Source of the DNA: Palsa-89 sp963824345
GTDB taxonomy: Bacteria > Acidobacteriota > Terriglobia > Bryobacterales > Bryobacteraceae
Direction: 5' to 3'
DNA: 64,000 bases
NCBI GenBank assembly: GCA_963824345.1
Contig: CAWGOZ010000011.1
Span: forward strand, 186,001-250,000
Shown piece by piece: positions 34,006-43,346 of this stretch. Numbering within the stretch: the first letter of the stretch is position 1; each line of letters starts with the position of its first letter. The position numbers and the translations under genes are program-made. Below the pieces are notes generated by a model. It searched no databases. It saw nothing but the letters and a program-made list of their open reading frames with translations, and was not told the DNA's origin.

Positions 34006-35772
34006 TCACTTATTCAGTTGATATACGCGATCCGTCTGATAGGCCTTGCCGTGCGCGTTCAAAGCCGTCACGTGGACGCTGAGAACCGCCGGGAAAATTT
34101 CCGCGATGGAAGCCGGAACCACAAATGTACCGGGCGATCCTGTGCCCAACACCCGAAAGCCGCGCCCGTCAGCCACCACTTCCCCGGTCCATAGATACTG
34201 CATGTCGCGCGTGGCGCGGGTTTCCCGCGTCAGCTTCACGGAGAATTGCGCGGGCTGGCCGGCCTCCAGCATATTCCCTGGCGGCGCGACAATTTCGAAC
34301 GGGATTTTCCTCAGATCGGTCTCAATCTCCTGCACCGGAACCGGCCGCGACTCGAATTTATAGGATTTCCCCATCGAATCTCTGTGACCCTCGCGCCCAA
34401 TGTACAGGACCCAGGGACGACCCGGGTCGGGAGCCTGGCCGGTGAAGTGCTGCCCCTTGTACTTCTTCTGTTCCAGCGATTCGCCGGTGGCGGGATTCAG
34501 CCACTCGACATCGTAGCCATGATTTTCCACCGTGACTTCCACCGGCGCCCCGGGATGTTCGATATAGTTCACATACTCAACGTCTTCGAGCGCGATCGCG
34601 CGTGTTCCGTCAACGTCGAAGTACGGCTCCAATTCCCAATGCCTGGTATCCGACATAAAATCGAACCAGTACCTCGCAACGCTCGCATCGCCGCCGCGAA
34701 ACTCCGGATATTCGCCGTCCATGCTGGCGTTCCACAGATGTTTCGCGTCGGTAACGCCCACGAACGGAACCTGGTAGAACTGATGCTCCACCGAGGCGAC
34801 AACGTCATGTGATCGGACCGTATTGTCGCCGGGGCCTTCCATGATGAAATCCATCCATCCGTCCGCCAGCAGCGGCGACGACGTTACCTTGGCGCCCGAG
34901 GACCGTGGATGCTGATACGGATCCAGCTTCTTCAGATCCAGCCCCAGTTCTTTCAACAACACGCGCCCGCCGGCGTAATCTTCAAACTCCTCCACTCCTT
35001 GCCAGGTGATGTTGAACGCGGCATAGCGTGCCACCACGTAGCGGACGAACCGCTCCCGCGCATGCCAATCGGAACATTGCGCAACGATGGTTTCCACGTC
35101 CGAGGCCAGCAGCAAGTCCGTGGTGATTCCGCGCTTGTGAATTTCCGCGATGCGCCGGTCCAACTCATCGAAGTATGCCGGATTCGGCCGGTCCGGACCT
35201 AGATAGACCAGCGAACGATCGCTCAGCCCGCCTAGGATGGAACCGCGCAAGTGGTTGAATTTATTTTGGGCCGCGCCGCTCAACTCCTGCTCGAACCAGG
35301 CATAGCTTCCGAACGCAAAGCGGTCGGCGATGTAGCCCATCCACAAATGTGGCCGTATGTTCCCGACCAGTACCTGTTGGTTGTCGGTGGCCCAGTGATG
35401 CACATTCGCGACGACCACATAGCCCGGCGCATCGGAAGAAGCCGCGCTGAACGTCCCCTCCCGCCCGTCGAACGACGGAACGTTGCTGGTGGCCTTGTAG
35501 GTCCACTGTCCGGCTTCGGTGGGGCTAAAGCGCACAATCATCTTGCGGCCGCCATCCCAAAAGGCCGGCATGGCGTAGGTGTGGAAGCGCGGCGAGCGGA
35601 ATTCCACTCGTAAAATAACACTACTGTATGGATTAGGATGCGCCGCCAGATCGGAGGGTGTGAGCTCGAAAGCTATTTCGCACGGCGAATACGCCGGTGT
35701 TCCCTCGCAGGGCATCTCGGCGAAGGCGGCGGTGGCAACGGCGAACAAAAGCAGCGGCAGCAACGCCAGCAT
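34006..35772 (-). CDS. Secreted DUF5060/apiosidase-like glycoside hydrolase candidate
   Basis: This 588-residue protein from ATG 35772 has a signal peptide near LLLFAVATAAFAEM. An N-terminal DUF5060-like beta domain follows (about 20-130, with FELTPSDLAAHPNPY and RFSPTEAGQWTYKATS), then a TIM-barrel region like GH140/apiosidase-type proteins (HLRGSILGGLSDRSLVYLGP, EIHKRGITTDLLLASD, WQGVEEFEDYAG), then a C-terminal beta region. VEEFEDY supplies a possible acid. Substrate and activity are not proved. Its start is divergent from the NADH dehydrogenase gene. Confidence 0.75.
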   Translation of the reverse strand: MLALLPLLLFAVATAAFAEMPCEGTPAYSPCEIAFELTPSDLAAHPNPYSSVILRVEFRSPRFHTYAMPAFWDGGRKMIVRFSPTEAGQWTYKATSNVPSFDGREGTFSAASSDAPGYVVVANVHHWATDNQQVLVGNIRPHLWMGYIADRFAFGSYAWFEQELSGAAQNKFNHLRGSILGGLSDRSLVYLGPDRPNPAYFDELDRRIAEIHKRGITTDLLLASDVETIVAQCSDWHARERFVRYVVARYAAFNITWQGVEEFEDYAGGRVLLKELGLDLKKLDPYQHPRSSGAKVTSSPLLADGWMDFIMEGPGDNTVRSHDVVASVEHQFYQVPFVGVTDAKHLWNASMDGEYPEFRGGDASVARYWFDFMSDTRHWELEPYFDVDGTRAIALEDVEYVNYIEHPGAPVEVTVENHGYDVEWLNPATGESLEQKKYKGQHFTGQAPDPGRPWVLYIGREGHRDSMGKSYKFESRPVPVQEIETDLRKIPFEIVAPPGNMLEAGQPAQFSVKLTRETRATRDMQYLWTGEVVADGRGFRVLGTGSPGTFVVPASIAEIFPAVLSVHVTALNAHGKAYQTDRVYQLNK

Positions 35773-35848
35773 CCACTTCAGCGTATCGCAAGTACGTACC
35801 GCCGGAGCCAGGGTTGCGTCTAATCTGGTTAAGAGGGAGCGGTCAAAG

Positions 35849-37192
35849 ATGGATCGGCCAATGAACAGCACGCATCGCGTCGTAATCCTGGGCGGAGGGT
35901 TCGGCGGCCTGTACGCCGCCAAAGCCCTGAAGAACGCTCCGGTGCAGGTAACCTTGCTGGACCGCCGCAACTTCCACCTGTTCCAGCCGCTGCTTTATCA
36001 AGTAGCCACTGGGTCGCTCTCGCCCGGTGAAATCGCATCGCCGCTTCGCTCCGTGCTGCGCCGTCAGAAGAACACACAAGTACTGCTGGGCGAAGCCACC
36101 GGCCTGGATGCCGCACGCCACCGCTTGATCCTGGATGACCGCACGACCGTCGAATATGATTCCCTCATTGTCGCCACCGGCTCGGCGGATTCCTACTTCG
36201 GCCATGACGACTGGCGGCGGAATGCTCCCGGCTTGAAGAGCATTGAAGAGGCCACCGAGATCCGCCACAAGATCCTGTACGCATTCGAGGCAGCCGAACG
36301 GGAGAACGACCCCGATAAGCGACGCGCGTGGCTGACTTTCGTCATCGTCGGCGCGGGTCCCACCGGCGTGGAACTGGCAGGCGCGCTGGCTGAGATCGCC
36401 CATGACACGGTCCGGCACGACTTCCGCTCCATCCATCCGCAAGACGCCCGTATCTTCCTTTTGGAAGGCGGACCTCGCATTCTTCCCTCCTATCCCGAGG
36501 ACTTGTCGGAGAAGGCCAAAGCGTCGTTAATCCGGCTCAGCGTTACTCCGCAGACTGGCGCGATCGCGACGGACATCGACGATGGCGGCGTCACCGTCAA
36601 GACCGGCGCCGGCAACGATCGCATATCCGCGCGGACGGTCATTTGGGCGGCCGGAGTGAAGCCCTCACCCTTCGCGGATATTTTGGAGCGTCGCGCTGGC
36701 GCGATGCGCGATAAGAGGGGACTGGTCCTGGTCAACGACGATTGCAGCTTGCCAGGGCATCCCGAGATTTTCGTGATCGGCGACCTCGCGCATTTCGAGC
36801 AGGATGGCAAACCGCTGCCGGGCGTCGCGCAGGTTGCCATGCAGCAAGGCGCCTACGTCGCGAAACTGATCGGCGAACGATTGCGCGGCGCGACGCTCCC
36901 GCCTTTCCACTATCGCGACAAAGGCAGCCTGGCGGTGATCGGCCGCGCCTCGGCGGTAGCCCAGATTGGTTCGCTGCACATCTCCGGCCTGCTGGCCTGG
37001 CTCACCTGGGTATTCGTCCACTTGCTGTACCTGGTGGAATTTTCCAATCGCGTTCTGGTGTTCGTACAGTGGGGTTTTCTTTACCTCACATTCAACCGCG
37101 GCGCGCGGCTGATCACGGGACCCGACCCGTCCGCGAGCCCGGCTGCGGCGTCGTCCGAGGACGAGCTTCGTTCACCGAATCTGCCGGGTTAG
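35849..37192 (+). CDS. ndh: Type II NADH:quinone oxidoreductase
   Basis: This 447-residue flavoprotein oxidises NADH without proton pumping. It starts at ATG 35849 (alternative ATG 35861). The FAD-binding motif is VVILGGGFGGLYAAK (about 9-23) and the NADH-binding motif is VIVGAGPTGVELAGALAE (about 165-182). The FAD-phosphate region is EIFVIGDLAH. The C-terminus is amphipathic and ends with the membrane-anchoring segment TWVFVHLLYLVEFSNRVL. The 3' end overlaps the convergent propeller gene by 80 bases. Confidence 0.93.
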   Translation: MDRPMNSTHRVVILGGGFGGLYAAKALKNAPVQVTLLDRRNFHLFQPLLYQVATGSLSPGEIASPLRSVLRRQKNTQVLLGEATGLDAARHRLILDDRTTVEYDSLIVATGSADSYFGHDDWRRNAPGLKSIEEATEIRHKILYAFEAAERENDPDKRRAWLTFVIVGAGPTGVELAGALAEIAHDTVRHDFRSIHPQDARIFLLEGGPRILPSYPEDLSEKAKASLIRLSVTPQTGAIATDIDDGGVTVKTGAGNDRISARTVIWAAGVKPSPFADILERRAGAMRDKRGLVLVNDDCSLPGHPEIFVIGDLAHFEQDGKPLPGVAQVAMQQGAYVAKLIGERLRGATLPPFHYRDKGSLAVIGRASAVAQIGSLHISGLLAWLTWVFVHLLYLVEFSNRVLVFVQWGFLYLTFNRGARLITGPDPSASPAAASSEDELRSPNLPG

Positions 37193-39248
37193 CCGGCTGT
37201 GTCGCGACGGCCAGCATCGATGCGCCGTAATAAGAGCTGCCATCCGGTGACTGGCTAAGAATCGCAAATGCGCCCGACGTGCCCTCCGGAATCCGCACAT
37301 TGATTTGGAACATACCGCCTACTTCCAGCGGCGCGGGCCCTGCGTACAAGATCTCGGCCGGCGGTATTGCAGGGGAGTGAACATCGGCATTCGCAAAGGC
37401 CACCTGAATCGTATTCACGAGAACCGGAAGCGGTAACTGTACGGTGGCGCCGTCGGCTGGAGCGGGGGAAATGGAACCCAAGCCGGTCAGGTAAAGAGTA
37501 ACGATGGACCCAACCGCGGCGGGGTTCGCAGTCGAGTTCAACGTCCCATCTTGGTTCACCGCTATGGCTTGACCTTGACCCGCTGCGAATACTCCAGGCG
37601 CAGCCGCGCCAACCGCCGGCGTGACGCAGTTTTTGCTCCCGTTGTACACCACGCACATATTCGTATTCGATTTGCCGGCCAACTCCCAGGGCGTGATCGC
37701 GTTGATCTGTCCCTGCTGGACGTAGAGCAGCGGCGCCGGCGCCCCGTCGAAAGTCACTTGCACTCCAGCCAGCGTGGAAGCGACGCGGCCATTGGAGCCA
37801 AACGTGAAATTCTGGGGAGCAGCCGGACCCAGTCCTGTTCCGAAAATACTGACCATCTCACCCGGCGCGATGTTGCCCGATTGGAACGACGCCGCATTGG
37901 ACACACACTGAATTTCAACCGCAGAGACGGTAGGCGACGCGGGCCCGATCTGGATGACGCCGGCCTCTTCCGCCAGCCAAGCTTGGCCCGGCTGTACGGC
38001 GAGAATGGAGCCGGCGCCAAAATACTGGCCTGGGAGTTGAGCCGGGAAATAAGTGGACTGGAACAGCCTGCCGTCGGGATTCAGCCGGATCATAAAGCTG
38101 CCCCCGACCGCTGGATAGGTCGCGGTCATGGCCTGGCAGGCAGCCGTAGAGAGCCGTTGAGGGAAGCCGATGTAAGCCGTGCTGCCCAGCATTGTCAAGG
38201 TTCCTGCGCTGTCCACCGCCATGCCTTGCACGGTGCTGCCCGCTGTTTGCGCGAACTCGGTCATATACGCCACTGCCGCGCCAGAAGCCGTATACTTGCG
38301 GACAAACAGATCGCCGGAGCCGGTTTGCCCGGAGACGTACGCCGCTCCGGCAGAATCCACGGCCAGGCCGACAGGAGTTTCCTCGGCGCCCCCGTAGGAA
38401 GCGTAGAGGATCTTCGATCCGGTTGGGTCCACCTTGGCGATGATGGTTCCGCTCGGCGTCGGGATGGCGCCAGCGGATGCGCCCGGGAAATCCGTGGAGC
38501 TGGTGCTGCCCATGACATATGCGTTCCCATCCGCATCCACTGACAGGTTGAGTACGCCCTCGAACCCGTTCCCGCCGAACGCCGCCGCGTACAGCAGCTC
38601 CTGTCCGGTGGAATCCAGCTTCAACAAAACCACGTCGCGGCTGCCGAGCGAAAGTGCTCCGGAAGTGGTCACAAACGACGGCTTCAGGTCATTCGCCAAA
38701 ATGTAAACGTTTCCGCTGGCGTCGGCTCCAATACTGTTAATACTAATCTGGCTCGAATTCAGGTACGTGCAGAATACCGGCGTACCATCGGCACTGTTCA
38801 GTTTGCATGCGAATTGGGAATCCTGGCCGGATGGAGACGAGCTGTACGCATTGGGCGTAACTGGCAGGCCTCCCGCCGGGCCGTAGCCGGCGACCAGGAC
38901 GTTTCCGGCACCATCAGTGGCGATTGCCTCAAACAGATAAACTCCGCCGATTCGAACGCCGAACTCGGATGCGCCGGATGCGTTCAGCTTGGATACCCAA
39001 CTCGAGGACGCAGAAGTGTTACCTAGGATTTTGGTGGGACTGCTGATGCCCACCAGGGCGTTTGCGACCACCAGATCCCCGCTCGAATCCACCGCCGCTA
39101 CTGCCATTGTCCCGCCCTGCGTCACGGCGGCGGACCACCGGCCGAGAGCTCCCCAAGGCTGCGGCGAAATGGGCGTTTGCGCACCCGCGCATACCGTCAA
39201 CCCTAGCCCTGCCAGGAGACTCAAACTATATCGACACCTCGAACGCAT
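37113..39248 (-). CDS. Secreted propeller protein with C-terminal TIGR03437 module
   Basis: This 711-residue protein has a signal peptide (about 1-24, LLAGLGLTVCAGAQ). SBBP-like blades follow (about 40-400, e.g. DADGNAYVMGSTSSTDFPG and VDSAGAAYVSGQTGSG). The C-terminal TIGR03437-like module (about 425-690) holds CVSNAASFQSGNIAPGEMVS, FGTGLGP and GVQVTFDGAPAPLLYVQQG. The last residues form a proline/arginine-rich tail that is antisense to the end of ndh. Its function is unknown. A surface, repeat-based role is inferred from architecture. Confidence 0.88.
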   Translation of the reverse strand: MRSRCRYSLSLLAGLGLTVCAGAQTPISPQPWGALGRWSAAVTQGGTMAVAAVDSSGDLVVANALVGISSPTKILGNTSASSSWVSKLNASGASEFGVRIGGVYLFEAIATDGAGNVLVAGYGPAGGLPVTPNAYSSSPSGQDSQFACKLNSADGTPVFCTYLNSSQISINSIGADASGNVYILANDLKPSFVTTSGALSLGSRDVVLLKLDSTGQELLYAAAFGGNGFEGVLNLSVDADGNAYVMGSTSSTDFPGASAGAIPTPSGTIIAKVDPTGSKILYASYGGAEETPVGLAVDSAGAAYVSGQTGSGDLFVRKYTASGAAVAYMTEFAQTAGSTVQGMAVDSAGTLTMLGSTAYIGFPQRLSTAACQAMTATYPAVGGSFMIRLNPDGRLFQSTYFPAQLPGQYFGAGSILAVQPGQAWLAEEAGVIQIGPASPTVSAVEIQCVSNAASFQSGNIAPGEMVSIFGTGLGPAAPQNFTFGSNGRVASTLAGVQVTFDGAPAPLLYVQQGQINAITPWELAGKSNTNMCVVYNGSKNCVTPAVGAAAPGVFAAGQGQAIAVNQDGTLNSTANPAAVGSIVTLYLTGLGSISPAPADGATVQLPLPVLVNTIQVAFANADVHSPAIPPAEILYAGPAPLEVGGMFQINVRIPEGTSGAFAILSQSPDGSSYYGASMLAVATQPANPADSVNEARPRTTPQPGSRTGRVP

Positions 39249-39438
39249 AGGGTGGGATTAGCACGGCAGTGGCCATACTCGGGCGCTGAGTTTTCGGCGA
39301 TTCCGCCTGAGGCAGTGTGTCCAACCGACACGACTCGGCAACCGTAGGGTCACAAAACGAGCTGGTTTCAGAGCGCCACTCGCAGTCGCACTCCTGAATC
39401 CTACTGAGTAAGTTACAGGACTCGCTATACTGAATTAC

Positions 39439-40596
39439 TTGGCGACAAATTCTTCCGCGGAACTCGCCTCCAACCTCGGCCCGAATACCAATCAGGTCTC
39501 CGCCCCGGTCCGCCCCCGTCGCAAAGTTTGGCCTCGCTTGCTCGCGGCCATTCTGTGTTTTGCCGCGCTCGAAGGCGCCATCTTTCACACCGGACTGTAT
39601 TCCTCCATCATCGAACCCAATTCCACTACCGGCGAAATGGAGTTGTGGCTGCGCAACGAAATTCGACGGCCGAAGATCAATCGCAATCAGGTATTGGCGG
39701 TGGGTCACTCGCGCATGGCGCTTCTGCCGCGCGTAGTGAATCCCTACCCGCCCGGATCGGACTACACGTTCGCCACCATTGGCCTGGGCGGAACCACCCC
39801 GCGCATTTGGTATTACGGGCTGCGAGCAGTCGATCCTACCGCTCGTGCTTACGCTGCGATTGTGATTCCAAGCGACGACTATAACGAGCCCGACACATAC
39901 GACAACCACGCGGAGCGCGAAGCCGACCTGCACTATGTTCTCGCGCGGCTCCAACTGCGGGATTTATTGGAATTTCCTTGGACCTATCGCACCCATAAGC
40001 TTCAATGGATAACCTTTCGTGGAATTCTTCTGAAAGGGTTTGTGTATAAACGCGATTTTATGGAATTTATCGATCACCCCCTGGCGCGGATCCCCAAGGC
40101 GCGCTATTACCAGGCCGATTCCGCCGGCTGGTATTACGGCTACGGTGGCGTCGATACCAGCCTGGCCGGTTTGCGGATCGACTGGCAGCATGGCACCATG
40201 CAGTTTCCGGACCGCGTTCCCGAGAACGAGCGAAAACGAATCCAAGGACTGCTGTTTCCGCCGCTCCCGCCCAATCAAGGTGCCGAAACTGCCTACCTGC
40301 GCTATTGGTACGGCAAAATCATCGAGTACTACCGCGGTTCCGGCACCAAGCTCATTTTCTTGCGAGTGCCGCGCGCCCCCACTTCCCCGCCCGATCCCGC
40401 GCCCAAGCTGAACAGCGCGGTCCGGCAGATCGCTTCTCAGCCGAACGTGATCGTGCTGGACGAACATTTGTTCGATCAACTCGAGCATCCCGACCTTTTC
40501 TGGGATGCCTGGCATTTGAACCGCCAGGGGATGGAAGCCTTCTCCCATATTCTCGCCAACGAAGTGCGCCGTGTCCTGGGGCCGCCGAAGTCGTAA
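39439..40596 (+). CDS. SGNH/AlgX-like protein paired with an MBOAT acyltransferase
   Basis: This 385-residue protein starts at TTG 39439. An N-terminal membrane anchor (RLLAAILCFAALEGAIF) precedes a periplasmic domain. VLAVGHSRMALLP resembles the GDS-like nucleophile block of SGNH/DltD-type proteins, and a late DAWHLNRQGMEAFSHIL supplies the aspartate-histidine pair. With the MBOAT gene three bases downstream it fits an O-acylation pair like AlgX-AlgI or PatB-PatA. The donor and polymer are unknown. A TATACT at 39426-39431 lies only about eight bases before the start, suggesting a very short or leaderless mRNA. Confidence 0.7.
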   Translation: MATNSSAELASNLGPNTNQVSAPVRPRRKVWPRLLAAILCFAALEGAIFHTGLYSSIIEPNSTTGEMELWLRNEIRRPKINRNQVLAVGHSRMALLPRVVNPYPPGSDYTFATIGLGGTTPRIWYYGLRAVDPTARAYAAIVIPSDDYNEPDTYDNHAEREADLHYVLARLQLRDLLEFPWTYRTHKLQWITFRGILLKGFVYKRDFMEFIDHPLARIPKARYYQADSAGWYYGYGGVDTSLAGLRIDWQHGTMQFPDRVPENERKRIQGLLFPPLPPNQGAETAYLRYWYGKIIEYYRGSGTKLIFLRVPRAPTSPPDPAPKLNSAVRQIASQPNVIVLDEHLFDQLEHPDLFWDAWHLNRQGMEAFSHILANEVRRVLGPPKS

Positions 40597-40599
40597 CTC

Positions 40600-41997
40600 A
40601 TGTTGTTCAGCACCCCGCAGTTCTTCGCGTTCCTGGCCATCGTCCTGACGCTGTTCTATTCGGCTCCGCGCGCGCTGCGGAAATATATTCTTCTCGCCGC
40701 CAGCTATTTCTTCTACATGAGCTTCATTCCGAAGTTCATCCTGCTGCTGCTCTCGCTCACCGCCATCGACTACACCGCGGCTCGCTGGATCGCCTGGACG
40801 CGCTCGCCGCACGCACGCAAGGCCGCGCTGGTGATCAGTCTGACCGCCAATCTCGGGCTGCTGGGATTCTTCAAGTACTACAATTTTTTCGCCGCCAACA
40901 TCGCGCAACTGCTCCACAAGCCCCCGGAATCCTTCGCGCTGAGCATCATTCTTCCGCTCGGCATCAGCTTTCACACGTTCCAGAGCATGTCCTATGTGAT
41001 CAACGTCTACCGCAACGAGCAGGAGCCGATCACCAATCCAATCGACTACGCGCTGTTCATCTCGTTTTTCCCGCAGCTGGTGGCCGGGCCGATCGTCCGC
41101 GCGCGCGAATTTTTCGGCGACCTCTATCATTGGAAGCGCCCGTCTGCCGACGATGTCTTGCGCGGCCTGCTGCTGCTGCTGCTGGGCCTGGCCAAGAAGA
41201 TGGTGCTGGCCGATCAGTTCGCGCAAGTCGCCAACGGCTATTTCCAAAACGTCGCCAAGCAGCCGGGCATGATGGCGGCCTGGTCCGCCACCATTGCGTT
41301 CGGCCTCCAGATTTATTTCGATTTCTCCGGCTACACCGATATGGCCATCGGCATGGCGAAGCTACTGGGCTTCCATTTTCCCGTGAATTTCCGGCGGCCG
41401 TATCTGGCTTCCAGCATCACCGATTTCTGGCATCGCTGGCACATCTCGCTATCGCGCTGGCTGCGTGACTATCTTTACATCCCGCTGGGCGGCAATCGCC
41501 AAGGCCGGCTCCAAACCTACCGCAATCTGATGCTCACCATGCTGCTGGGCGGCATGTGGCACGGCGCCAGTTGGAACTTTATTATTTGGGGCGGCTATCA
41601 TGGAGCCCTGTTGAGTTTCGAGCGAGTATTCCGCCGCGGGAACGCGCCCGAAGGAAATCGCTGGACCGTCTCTTATCCGCTGCAAGCGGCGGTCACTCTC
41701 GGCCTGGTCATGATCGGCTGGGTATTCTTCCGCGCGGCAACGTTTCACGACAGCCTCTACGTCCTGCGCCAGATGTTCTTCGTGCCGTCCGGACAGCAAC
41801 TGATTCCGGAGTGGCAAATTTATCTGGCGCTGCTGACGCTGGTGCTGGCGCTGTTGGAGGAAAAGAAGGAGTGGTTCGAGAAAATCGCGATCGGGCCGGC
41901 CTGGGCGTATGGCGCGGTCTGCGCGATTCTGTTGCTGTCCGTCGAACTCATCGGATACACCGAGACCGCGGTTCCGTTCGTGTACTTTCAGTTTTAG
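40600..41997 (+). CDS. MBOAT-family O-acyltransferase (AlgI-like)
   Basis: This 465-residue, about ten-helix membrane protein has the MBOAT hallmarks: SITDFWHRWHISLSRWLRDY with YIPLGGNR, and the conserved second histidine in LLGGMWHGASWNFIIWG. It probably moves an acetyl or other acyl group across the inner membrane to a periplasmic acceptor, with the upstream SGNH-like protein completing the transfer. The start is ATG 40600, three bases after the previous stop. Confidence 0.92.
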   Translation: MLFSTPQFFAFLAIVLTLFYSAPRALRKYILLAASYFFYMSFIPKFILLLLSLTAIDYTAARWIAWTRSPHARKAALVISLTANLGLLGFFKYYNFFAANIAQLLHKPPESFALSIILPLGISFHTFQSMSYVINVYRNEQEPITNPIDYALFISFFPQLVAGPIVRAREFFGDLYHWKRPSADDVLRGLLLLLLGLAKKMVLADQFAQVANGYFQNVAKQPGMMAAWSATIAFGLQIYFDFSGYTDMAIGMAKLLGFHFPVNFRRPYLASSITDFWHRWHISLSRWLRDYLYIPLGGNRQGRLQTYRNLMLTMLLGGMWHGASWNFIIWGGYHGALLSFERVFRRGNAPEGNRWTVSYPLQAAVTLGLVMIGWVFFRAATFHDSLYVLRQMFFVPSGQQLIPEWQIYLALLTLVLALLEEKKEWFEKIAIGPAWAYGAVCAILLLSVELIGYTETAVPFVYFQF

Positions 41998-42023
41998 GCG
42001 CCGCGGCGCCGAGGTAAAATCGG

Positions 42024-43346
42024 ATGGTGTCGAGCTTCCACGTCCACAATTTCGGATGCCGGGCCTCGCAAGCCGACGGCGCGGCACTTGAATCGGCGTT
42101 GCTGGCCGAAGGCCTGACCGCCGCCGCAAATTCATCCGAAGCCCAACTCGTGGTGCTGAACACTTGTACCGTAACCTCCGCGGCCGACGACGATGTGCGC
42201 AAGGCCATCCATCGCTCGCATCGCGAAAACCCCTCCGCGCGCATTCTCGTCACCGGCTGCTACGCGCAGCGCGCGCCCGAAGAGCTGGCTGCATTGCCCG
42301 GCGTCCACTGGGTGGTGGGAAATTCGCACAAGGTTCGAATTCCAGAGATCGTGGCGGAATCCGAAAGCTATCACGGGCAGATCCATGTGGGCGATATTTT
42401 TGCGCAACACGATTTTCTTTCCGCGCCCGTTGAGGACGCAGCCGGGGATCGTACGCGCCCTAATCTCAAAATTCAGGATGGCTGCAACAACCGCTGCTCG
42501 TTTTGCATCATTCCGTTCGTGCGCGGGTCCAGCCGCAGCGCGCCCGCCGATCGGGTTGTCGAACAGGTGCGCAATCTCGCCGCGCGCTATCGCGAGGTAG
42601 TGCTGAGCGGGATCAATCTTGGCCGCTGGGGCCGCGAGCCGGGCAGCACGATACGCTTAGCCGATCTCATCCGGCGGCTGCTCGCGGAAACCACCGTCCA
42701 GCGTCTGCGCCTCAGCTCCATCGAGCCGATGGACTGGAGCGACGATCTGCTCGATCTTGTGACTTCTTCCCCCCGCATCGCCAAACACGTCCACGCGCCC
42801 TTGCAATCGGGATCGGATCGCGTGCTGCGGCGCATGCATCGCAAATACCGGCCGCGGCATTATGAAGACCGCATTTTGAAAGCCCGCGCCTGGATGCCGG
42901 ATGCGGCCATCGGAGCGGATGTGATGACCGGGTTCCCCGGCGAGACGGATGGCGAATTCGAAGAGAGCCGCGCGTTCATCGCCAGCCTGCCGTTCACCTA
43001 CCTGCACGTATTTACTTATTCTGAACGGCCCGGAACCCCGGCTGCGAGCGCCGATCAAGTTCCCATGGAGGTGCGCCGTGAACGCAATCGCATCCTGCGC
43101 GAACTCGCCGCCGCGAAGAATCTCGATTTCCGCCGGCGGATGCTGGGCCGGACTCTCTCCGTGGTGACGCTCACCGAAGGCGCGCTCTCGGACAATTTTC
43201 TAAAGGTGGAACTCGCCACGCCGCGTGCGGCGAATCAATTGGCGGACGTGACGATCGGCTCCGTCACCGCCACCGGCCTGCGCGAACACAGCGCACTAAC
43301 CGTGCTCCACGAGCAGGTCCGAAGAGCTATTCTAGGTGGATCGTGA
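42024..43346 (+). CDS. mtaB: tRNA t6A37 methylthiotransferase MtaB
   Basis: This 440-residue radical-SAM enzyme converts t6A37 to ms2t6A. The N-terminal UPF0004 cluster ligands are C12, C48 and C79. The radical-SAM motif CNNRCSFC (C154, C158, C161) follows, with a typical LSSIEPMDW and a TRAM-like C-terminus (about 375-435). HNFGCRASQADG is MtaB-like rather than MiaB-like. Its 3' end overlaps the convergent unknown membrane gene by 20 bases. Confidence 0.92.
   Translation: MVSSFHVHNFGCRASQADGAALESALLAEGLTAAANSSEAQLVVLNTCTVTSAADDDVRKAIHRSHRENPSARILVTGCYAQRAPEELAALPGVHWVVGNSHKVRIPEIVAESESYHGQIHVGDIFAQHDFLSAPVEDAAGDRTRPNLKIQDGCNNRCSFCIIPFVRGSSRSAPADRVVEQVRNLAARYREVVLSGINLGRWGREPGSTIRLADLIRRLLAETTVQRLRLSSIEPMDWSDDLLDLVTSSPRIAKHVHAPLQSGSDRVLRRMHRKYRPRHYEDRILKARAWMPDAAIGADVMTGFPGETDGEFEESRAFIASLPFTYLHVFTYSERPGTPAASADQVPMEVRRERNRILRELAAAKNLDFRRRMLGRTLSVVTLTEGALSDNFLKVELATPRAANQLADVTIGSVTATGLREHSALTVLHEQVRRAILGGS

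Noticed and set aside
39964..41247. 427-codon open frame antisense to the SGNH/MBOAT pair
   Set aside because: Crosses two well-supported genes and has the Gln/Glu/Arg-rich look of an antisense frame.
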